Below are positions 56,401 through 64,000 of a stretch of 64,000 nucleotides of DNA, piece after piece. This stretch comes from Stomoxys calcitrans (taxonomy: Eukaryota; Arthropoda; Insecta; Diptera; Muscidae). The position numbers and the translations under genes were made by a program. The notes under the pieces are model-generated. The model saw nothing but the letters and a program-made list of their open reading frames with translations. It did no database searches and was not told the origin of the DNA. Location of the stretch: positions 90,284,272 through 90,348,271 of the forward strand of contig NC_081555.1 of the NCBI RefSeq assembly GCF_963082655.1. Reading direction: 5' to 3'. Position 1 is the first letter of the stretch; every line of letters starts with the position of its first letter.

Positions 56401-57068
56401 TTAACACTCTATGGCAATGTTGGCACAACTGGAGGAGTATTTTTGCAATTTCTGTACAAGGTCATGAACAGCCTGCTGGAAAACGTTCACTGCTGTCGTT
56501 GATTCAAGGCTTGTTGAGACCACTCTCTCTATATTAGAGCCCAAGGCACCTGGAATTTCCACCAGTACTTCGGGCTTGGCATTAGCCACCAAGCAAATCA
56601 ATGTCTCTCCCATTATTTGAAGATCTTTTCCCAAATCACTGAGCAGCGATTGAGTAGCCGATGGACAGTAACTGGTAACTGCAGCACATTTACTGTCTAT
56701 GTCTTGCAAGAACTCTGACGTACCACCAATTAAGATTTTCATTGCTGTTGCTAATTTTTCCTCAGTCAAAGGACCTTTGCTAATTTCCTTAATGCCAGCC
56801 AACGATTTGTCATAGGCCGCATAAGTCTGGGCAATGATATCGGCATCATTTACAAGATCTGCTAGACACATGGTATGGATGCCTACTCTTATTATACCCT
56901 TTCCGGCTTGGGCCATAAACTCAAAGGGATTTGCTTTAATTGAGTGAACAGTGGTTAGAAATAAGAGATAAGCTGAAAAAAAAGAATAAAAGGAAGAAAG
57001 TATTTCCTCTGTATACATTTTCTACCCTTACCTGTAGTAGCTGCAATTGACAATTTCAAATTTGCCAT
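56401..57068 (-). CDS. Small secreted cysteine protein, two exons, paralogue of the 2265-2923 gene
   Basis: Inferred spliced gene on the minus strand. Exon 1 is 57068-57032 (12 codons plus one base), the intron is 57031-56973 (59 bp, GTAAGG...TTTTTTCAG, phase 1), and exon 2 is 56972-56401, giving 202 residues. An unspliced frame starting at 57018 would lack a proper signal peptide; the spliced one begins MANLKLSIAA and has a hydrophobic core ending near SIKA (residue 26). Cysteines lie at 48, 108, 115, 139, 195 and 202. The 60-residue gap from 48 to 108 equals the gap from 49 to 109 in the other gene, and both proteins have L/MCxAD at the first cysteine and KC at the second. The mature part looks helical, with no membrane segment. 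A TATA box lies at 57129-57136. Family not recognised; an extracellular role is inferred from the signal peptide only. Confidence 0.82.
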
Positions 57069-57128
57069 TTTGTACTTTCCTCTTTAGAACAAACGTGGTT
57101 TGTGTTTATCTGCATTCAAGGCATTCGG

Positions 57129-57136
57129 CTTTTATA
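57129..57136 (-). promoter_or_regulatory. TATA box of the 56401-57068 gene
   Basis: TATAAAAG on the minus strand, 61 bp before the ATG. Transcription would start about 30 bp downstream and leave a 5' UTR of roughly 30-35 bp. Confidence 0.6.
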
Positions 57137-57480
57137 GTTACTTTCTACTGGGAGAGTCTAAAAATACTCCTACCTGTTTCCTGAGTTTTATAAATTTTGT
57201 TAATTATGTCCATTTGTCTTTGGGCGTAAATACATTTGGTGACAAAAAATTATATTCGTTAACTAGTATTTGAGAAGCAATTTAACTATTTCGACTATTT
57301 GTATGACTGATCACCATAAACAATGCACGTCAAATACACGTGTTGTTAATTGGAACTTGTGCCGAAATTATTAACCTGATGGAGGTGGTGCTATCTTGTC
57401 ATGTGTCTGTTTATATCAGTCGAAAGAAACCAAAAAGACGATGTGCGTGTTGGGCAAAAGGTGGATTGAGGTGAAAGGCT
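57137..57480. other. Upstream flank of the second secreted-protein gene
   Basis: No repeat recognised. By position it holds the upstream regulatory sequence of the minus-strand gene. Confidence 0.45.
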
Positions 57481-57484
57481 AGAT

Positions 57485-58425
57485 TTTTTTAACCCACCAA
57501 CATAGGATGAGGGTATACTAATCTAGTCATTCCATTTGTAACACCTCGAAATATTGGTCTAATATATATAAATATATATATATTCTTGATCGTCTCGACA
57601 TTTTGATTCGAACAAGCCATGTCCGCCCGCCTGTCGAAATCACGATAGCGGTCAAACCCGTAAAGCTAGCCGCTCGAAATTTTGCAGATACTTTGTATTG
57701 GTGTAGGTAGTTTGGGATTCCAAATGGGCCATATCAATTCAGATTTGGATGTAGCTCCCATATAAACCGATCTCCCGATTTGACTTCTTGAGCCCCTGGA
57801 AGCTGCAATTTCTGTACGATTTGGTTCAAACTTAGCACACAGTGTTCTGCTGTTATGACTTCCAACAACTGTGTCAAATATGAATTGGGCAATAACCTGG
57901 TATAGCTCCCATATAAGCCGATCTTCCGATTTGACTTCCTGAGCCCCTGGAAGCCTCAGTTCTCATCCGATTTGTCTGAAGTTTTGCACATAATCTTCTG
58001 TTATGACTTCCAACAACTGTGTCAAGTACGAATTGGGCAACTGAGCTACTAAGCACGGTCCACATCGGTCTATAACTAGATATAGCTCCCATATAAACCG
58101 ATCTCCCGATTTCACCTCTTGAGCCCCAGAAGCCTCAAATTTTGTCCGATTTGGCTGAGATTTTGTGCGTTGTGTTCCATTATCGGTCAAGAACATGATA
58201 TAGCTCCCATATAAACCTATCGCCCGATTTGACTTCTTGAGCCCTTACAAGCCGCGATTTTTATCCGATTTGACTGCAATTTAATGTTAAGACTCTCAAC
58301 AACGGTGCCAAGGATAATCCAAATCGGTCTATAACCAAATATAGCTCCCATATTTTAGCAGAATCCATGGTGCTGGGTTCCCAAGATTCGGCCCAGCCGA
58401 ACTTAGCATGCTTTTACTTGTTATC
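57485..58425 (+). mobile_element. mini-me alpha element
   Basis: Left end TTTTTTTAACCCACCAACATA, a shortened core (GTCCGCCCGCCTGTCG), about five units with ATATAGCTCCCATATAAACC and TTGAGCCCCTGGAAGC, and right end GGCCCAGCCGAACTTAGCAT with TTTTACTTGTT. Confidence 0.85.
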
Positions 58426-58429
58426 GATT

Positions 58430-58690
58430 AGATGCGGCTTTGCCTCTTCTTTTTAAGCGAATGAAATAAATAGTGACCTTTCCTGCAATTGCAATGTCAT
58501 TTGAAGATGGTTATCACAAAAACAGGTACAGACGATCAGAGAGATTTAAAAGGTAAAGAAGTTAGGACGTAGAAGAAGTATAAAAGTCAAACAAAAAATT
58601 ACAGCGATATGAAATTTACTTTATTGACCGCTTTTTATATTGTCTACAAGTCACCAAAAGAATTTGCTTCTGCAACAATTTAAAACAAGT
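58430..58690. other. Short unassigned spacer
   Basis: Nothing recognised. A TATAAAAG at 58579 with an ATG 30 bp later is too close to be a promoter-gene pair. Confidence 0.4.
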
Positions 58691-58875
58691 TTGGCCGGGC
58701 CGAATCTTGGGAAACCAAAATCATGGATTCTGCTACAAATTTCTACATACCAGGTTAGGTTAGGTTGAAAAGAGGTTGCATATTTTAATTCGCCCCATGC
58801 CACTATGGACATACACCTAAGCCAGTAATCAGCTTGTTGTGCGCTCTAAAAGCTATAAAGTAACTTCTAACAAGT
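58690..58875 (-). repeat. Reversed mini-me right end followed by reversed LOA 3' end
   Basis: AACAAGTTTGGCCGGGCCGA (58692-58715) is the reversed mini-me end. From about 58750, GCCACTATGGACATACACCT, AGCCAGTAATCAGCTTG and TGTGCGCTCTAAAAGC are the reversed LOA tail. Confidence 0.7.
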
Positions 58876-59790
58876 AAGAGCGTTCTAAGTTCGGATATAG
58901 CTCCCATATAAACCGATCGCCCAATTTGACTTCTTGAGGCTCTACAACCCGTAATTTTCATCCGATTTGGCTGAAATTTTTCATATAGCGTTCTGTTATG
59001 ACTGTGCTAAGTACGGTTCAAAAGCAAAAATTAAAGCTTCAAGGAACCGAATCAGGTTATAGACTGACTTGCACCGTATTGGGCACAGTTGTTGGAAGTC
59101 GTAACAGAACACCACTTGCACCTGATCAGTCCTAGACGGCGCAATTCTTATCCATTTTGGCTGAAATTTTCCATATGGTATGACTTCCAACTACTGTATG
59201 ACTTCCAACAACTGTGCCAAGTATGGTCAAAATCGGTTCATAACCTGGCATAGCTGCCATATAAAACCGATCTTCCGTTTTGTCATTCTAAGCCCCTTTG
59301 AAGGCGCAATTATTAGAGATGGGTTTCTACCGGGTAAATACCCAACGCTTGGGTATTTATTGTGTAAATACCCAATAAATACCCTTTTTGGGTATTTATA
59401 ATTTTGCATATATCTTGGGTATAAACATTTTTTGATGATTTCTTATTCTTTATATATATATACCTGACCTTCTGATCTCACAAAATCAGACTTTATTTAT
59501 ATATAGCCACCATATAGACCGATCTCCAGACTTGAAGTCTTGAGGCAATAAATTGGTCAGTTTTCATCCGATTTCGATGAAATTTGGCACAGTGAGTTCT
59601 GGTAGACTATATCGGGAGATCTGTATATATGGCAGCAATATCCAAATATGGTCCGATCTGCACCACATTTGACAGGAATGGGTAGAGGTCTACTTGAACA
59701 CACTGTGCCAAATTTCATCGTAGAGAGCGCACATCTTATCCGATTTGGAAGAAAGTTTGCGTCCACATCAGTCCATAACCTGATACATCT
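58876..59790. repeat. Mixed mini-me units with a possible hAT end
   Basis: 58876-59310 holds alpha-like units in both orientations. At 59313, AGAGATGGGTTTCTACCGGG resembles a hAT terminus and leads into a GGGTATTTA/TAAATACCC repeat run (about 59333-59400); no second end or duplication was found. A TA run lies near 59451-59461. 59480-59790 holds beta-like units. Confidence 0.55.
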
Positions 59791-59794
59791 TTCG

Positions 59795-60775
59795 ATTTAG
59801 GTTTCAATCTTTCACACAGTACGCTCGAGAGTATTTTGTATACGATGGGGAGGAGACTTATTCATCTGTAGATCAAACATTCCATCTTGTCGCCTTTCTT
59901 CTGTACCAATGTCCCGTATGCCGAGGTTCTTATTATCGGGTATGCGTTCTTCTAGCCAGATTGCACAGATAAGCTGATGCATACGCCTTATCAGCATGTC
60001 GCCTCCGGTCTTAAATAGTTCAGTCGGTAACCCGTCGGCTCCTGCTGTTGGGTCATTGCTACCTGGACCTCATTCTGACTAGGAGGTAAACATTCTATAC
60101 CATCATCATTGATTGGTTCTGCGGTATCCTCTTCGCCGCCAACGTCGGACACTAGCAGTTGGCATGTTATTTGTGGCAGTTACCAGATTTCCTTCTTTGT
60201 CTCTGCTGGAGGATGTGCCTGCACCAAAGCCATCGGTGTGATGTTTTATTCTTTGGTAGAATTTCCGGACTTCATTCTGACTATTCCGCAGAAAGAAAAA
60301 GGAAATGGAAAGACGCGAGTATGAGCGAATTGAGATGTACAGCTCAATTCGCTCATACTCGCGTCTTTCCATTTCCTTTTTCTTTCTCCGGAATAGACAT
60401 TTCTCGTCTCTCCTTTTTTCTCGATACCTCTCCTTCATCTGGCGCGTTGCTACTGATTGCAGGGTTGTTCTATATACCATATTCTTGGGTTCAGTAGCAT
60501 CTCGACACTCTTGGTCGTACCATGGGTTTCTTGGAGGAGACTTCCGGTACACAAGTACGGATTTCGCGGCATTTTCCATGGAGTGGGCAATAGTTTGCCA
60601 CTCATCGGAACAAGGAGTGCATCATCGGAACAAGGAGTGCTTTCATCAAGCAGTTGGGTCAGTCGAGTGGAGTATGCCGCTGCTACTTGTTGTGTTTGCA
60701 GCTTTTCAATGTCCACTAAATTCCGTATAAAACTTTCATTCAAAATTTCGGTTATGTGTTTTTTTTCCCTTCTCT
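59795..60775 (-). pseudogene. RTE-type non-LTR fragment with an internal palindrome
   Basis: Minus strand: RKSPPRNPWYDQECRDATEP, QMKERYREKRRDEKCLFRRK, then FYQRIKHHTDGFGAGTSS, and further left LIRRMHQLICAIWLEERIPD, the endonuclease-RT linker and start of RT as in 38735-41020. Truncated before the RT core. Confidence 0.8.
60281..60396. repeat. 54-bp perfect-type palindrome (inverted duplication)
   Basis: Left arm 60281-60334 and right arm 60343-60396 are reverse complements with one mismatch; the loop is 8 bp (ATGTACAG). The other RTE copy (63120-63180) has this sequence once, so it is a private inverted duplication. Confidence 0.93.
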
Positions 60776-61692
60776 GCTCAATTCAACCTTCAAACTCTTT
60801 TTTTCTCAGTAATATGAGACACCTTTTCACACCCTCCCACTGTTATACTTGGATAACTCCATGACTCATTTATTTCCATGGAAACAAACATGACAATCAA
60901 CAACAGAACATTGCACAACACCACACCACACCCTGGTGCTAAGAACTTTTACTTGGATTAAGGAAATGCTACAATCACTTCCAAGCAAGTTGTTGGCATA
61001 AAGTGCATTACATGGCAATTATCTAATAACTTTTACACTTTGCCACTACCTCAGTAACAGCAAAAGGGGAAATACAAAAGTTGTTTTGCCAGACCTTTCC
61101 ATATTTCACATAATCGAAGTTTTTTAGTCATGTAACACAAGCATCCAGTTCCACCATAACGGGGACGAAAAAACGCCAGACCGTTTGTCGGCCGTTCAAA
61201 GGCTGAAAGCTATTAAAAAAAAAACTCTGCAGCTAAACTTATTTAAAAATGAAAAAAGTTCGTTGGTTGAAGGTCACCATTTTGTTATCTATGCCATTTA
61301 TTGGCTAATGTGGTATATTTCGTAATACCTTCACTTTTATTTAATGCACGCTTGTTCGATATTTTTGATTAAATAGGAATGATTTTTGGATTATTCTTTG
61401 TTTGAACCAATAATAAAAAAAAAATCGCATACAGTTTGCATTAACCCTATACTTATTGATGAAGCTGTTAAATTAGAGAAGATGCTAAAATTGATTTGTG
61501 TAAGATTTTACTCAAAGATTGTTACATAAATTTTATTTTGTTTTCAAATTCAACTTTAATTAATTTAAAAAATTCGACAAAATTTGTATTGAACCAAAAC
61601 AAGAAATTAAAAAAGAAAATCTCTAAGGAAAATTTTCTTTAACACTTTCGCTGTGTGATTATCTCTTTCAAGATAAAATTTCAATAAATTAC
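60776..61692. other. AT-rich non-coding stretch, no gene recognised
   Basis: Apparently unique sequence. No frame, promoter or RNA structure could be supported. Confidence 0.45.
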
Positions 61693-61955
61693 CACCTATG
61701 ACGCTGAACGCCTGGGTTTGAATCCTGGCGATGCCATCAGAAAAAAATTTTCAGCGGTGGATTTCCCCTCCTAATGCTGGCAACATAAGTGAGGTACTAT
61801 GCCATGTAAAACTTCTCTCCAAAGAGGTATCGCACTGCGGCACGCCTTTCGGATTCGGCTATAAAAAGGAGGCCTCTTATCATTGAGCTTATACTTGAAT
61901 CGGACTGCACCCATTGATATGTGAGTGAAATATTTATGGGCAAAATTTGCATTTA
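61693..61955 (+). mobile_element. SINE copy lacking the first ~40 bp
   Basis: Starts inside the head at ACCTATGACGCTGAACGCCT, has a near-consensus B-box GGTTTGAATCC, the full body and a shortened tail (TTTATGGGCAAAATTTGC). Confidence 0.87.
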
Positions 61956-62350
61956 ACCTTTGACCACACTGGAGGGCCGATTTGAACCATTCTTACAACT
62001 TAGAGAGAAAAGCAGTTTAACACAGAGATAAAAGAAGAAAGTGGGGAGCAAGCGTCAATTTTACATCCCATGAAGAAGATTTGACCCATGCACATCTTAG
62101 TGTCCACTGGTTGACATAGTGTTCAACACAACATATCCAAGTGTATCACCCAGATCGGAGAAAAACTCCTCCCCACACTCAGAAAAATGTTAATCGTAAA
62201 TATGGTTTGATTATGTGTATTAACGTTAGTTCATGATCTTTACCAACATGGTTAAATATTCGTAAGGGGTTAGAAAATTAACTTTGAGCAAACAGAACTA
62301 ACTTTATATGAGTACAGATAAGACAGCTAAAAACTCAACTGGTGTCAGTA
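61956..62350. other. Unassigned spacer
   Basis: No gene or repeat recognised. Confidence 0.4.
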
Positions 62351-62354
62351 GTTT

Positions 62355-62810
62355 TTTGTTTGTTTCTCTTTTGAGACGAACTCAATGATCAGAGATGCAA
62401 ATGGAAAAGGAAAGCCAAAGATAGCAACACACACCAACCACTATGGGACGCGTTTCGTCTTTGGTTAGAAGACATTTCAATCATATTAGGTGTGATGACT
62501 TCAAGGGCCGTGCGTTGGTATGTTTGTATTTGAATCGTATTAATAACAAAAACGCATCTATGATGCCATTACCACATTAACCACACTCTAAAAACCTGTC
62601 TATTAGCTGTACTTTTCCTAATGAATGTATTTTTGTGTAATGACAGACATTGTTTCTGTGACAAATTACACTTCTTCCGTACTACACATGAATTTGTCCA
62701 TCTGTTGGAAGTTGTATTGATGGCTTCGAACGCTAGACGACGGCATTGGCCTTCGCTGTTGCTCCGTGCGTCCAGCTTCGAATCCGAATTAGTCATTTTA
62801 CTTAAACTAA
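62355..62810. repeat. Unclassified interspersed repeat X, copy 3
   Basis: Matches 49611-50000 over most of its length, with the same order of blocks, and 12690-12890 over the first part. No inverted ends or target duplications were identified. Confidence 0.7.
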
Positions 62811-62954
62811 TTTCTTTGGAAAAAGCAAGCACTTTAACAAACATGGGTAAAATCATATTATCGTTGACGATAACTATTCCCAAATTTTTAACTAAATGAT
62901 CTACTCAAAGAAATTTTGGAATTTTAGATCAATATATGTAACTATGTCGCGAAA

Positions 62955-64000
62955 TTCGTACTTGGGTACCGGAAGCCTCCTCCAAGAAACCCAAGAAACG
63001 ACCAAGAGTGTCAAGATGCTACTAAAGCCAAGAATGCGACATATAGGGCAACCCTGCATTCAGTTGCAACGCGCCAAATGGAGGAGAGGTATCGGAGGAG
63101 AGAGGAGAAACATCTATTCCGTAGAAAAAAAAAAGGAAATGGAAAGACGTGAGTGTGAGCGAATTGAGATGTACAGGAGTCAGAATGAAGTTCGGAAATT
63201 CTACCAAAGAATAAAACATCAAACCGATGGCTTTGGTGCAGGCACATCATCCTACAAAGAAGGAAATCTGGTAACTCTCACAGACAACATGCTGAGGATA
63301 TGGAATAAACATTTTACTCAACTGCTAGTGTCCGATGTTGGCGGCGAAGAGGATAACGCAGAACCAATCAATGATGATGGTATAGAATGTTTACCTCCTA
63401 GTCAGAATGAGATCCAGGTAGCAGTGACCGACTAAAGAACAACAAGGCATCAGGAGCCGACGGGTTACCCGCTGAACTACTTAAGACCGGGGGCGACACG
63501 CTGATAAGGCGTATGCATCAGCTTATATGCGCAATCTGGCTAGAAGAACGCATACCCGATGATTGGAACTTCAGCACACTATGCCAAGACGGAATGTGCC
63601 AACTACAGAGGAATAAGTCTCCTCCCCATCGTATACAAGATACTCTTGAGCGTACTGTGTGAAAGATTAAAACCTAAAGTCAATGAGACAATTGGGCCCT
63701 ATCAATGCCCTTTAGGTCTGGTAAATCCACACTGGACCAGATATTCACACTGCGCCAAATCCTGGAAAAGATCCGAAAAGGGTTGACTACAAAGCCGCCT
63801 TCGATACTCCTTTATGTTCAAAGGTATTTCAAGCCAAGTCTGAGTTTGGTATCCCTGCAAAATCAATAAGACTCTGCAGGATGACACTTGCTGATACACG
63901 TTACTCAGTAAGAATAGGAAAGAATCTCTCCGAACCATTTAATACCAAACGAGGTTTGAGACAAGGAGACAACCTATCGTGTGATCTCTTTAATATCCTG
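62955..64000 (+). pseudogene. RTE-type non-LTR fragment running off the window
   Basis: Plus strand: GSLLQETQETTKSVKMLLKP, RSQNEVRKFYQRIKHQTDGF, SSDVGGEEDNAEP-type sequence and ECLPPSQNEIQ (62896-63435); then, after a frame break, ECANYRGISLLPIVYKILLS and NETIGPYQC (63559-63710), and the motifs leading to the RT core up to the window edge (FNTKRGLRQGDNLSCDLFNI). Several frameshifts. Same family as 38735-41020. Confidence 0.82.

Noticed and set aside
58579..58680. TATAAAAG followed by an ATG opening MKFTLLTAFYIV, resembling the start of a small secreted protein
   Set aside because: The ATG is only 30 bp after the TATA box, about where transcription would begin. The frame stops after about 24 codons and no acceptable downstream exon was found.
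59313..59400. Possible hAT element start (AGAGATGGG) followed by TAAATACCC repeats
   Set aside because: No matching second end or 8-bp duplication could be found, so it is mentioned only within a mixed repeat region.

Overview
The window looks like repeat-rich nuclear DNA of a calyptrate fly (muscid-like, for example a stable-fly or house-fly relative). I infer this from short phase-1 introns, TATA promoters, and a repeat set typical of Diptera: mini-me elements with their (GTCY)n core, LOA-, RTE- and jockey-type non-LTR retrotransposons, mariner and rosa-like elements, Transib, and a tRNA-derived SINE. The species cannot be fixed from the sequence alone.

Only two host genes are convincing. 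They face each other about 53.5 kb apart: a plus-strand gene at 2265-2923 and a minus-strand gene at 56401-57068. Each has a TATA box, a tiny first exon, a 59-65 bp phase-1 intron inside the signal-peptide coding region, and one main exon. The spliced products (197 and 202 residues) are small secreted proteins with matching cysteine spacing, so they look like diverged paralogues. Their function is unknown.

The most striking element is a complete Transib transposon at 3411-8759. It has an intact 680-residue RAG1-like transposase, near-identical 1431-bp terminal inverted repeats, ends that start with the V(D)J signal heptamer CACAGTG, and a perfect 5-bp target duplication CGACG. It sits inside an older mariner transposase fragment. 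A diverged piece of a related inverted repeat lies at about 11055-11262.

The rest is layered transposon debris. 1-1792, 9440-12640 and 41025-42775 hold LOA-like remnants. 13.1-23.5 kb and 51.8-59.8 kb are dominated by mini-me elements carrying roughly 150-160 bp internal tandem repeats; a 648-bp tandem duplication lies at 15918-17213. 23.4-30.1 kb shows nested insertions: a 688-bp hAT MITE in a SINE, and one non-LTR element split by a rosa-derived MITE and a mini-me element. 31.8-43.6 kb holds further non-LTR, SINE and mini-me copies and a second rosa-derived MITE. 45199-46462 is a nearly intact mariner with one frameshift; short derivatives lie at 3157-3269 and 50160-50395. 48.0-49.6 kb is an unassigned tandem-repeat array. 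Stretches near 14.1-15.9, 19.3-20.7, 30.3-31.8, 35.6-37.5, 46.8-47.5, 50.4-51.8 and 60.8-61.7 kb show no gene I can support.
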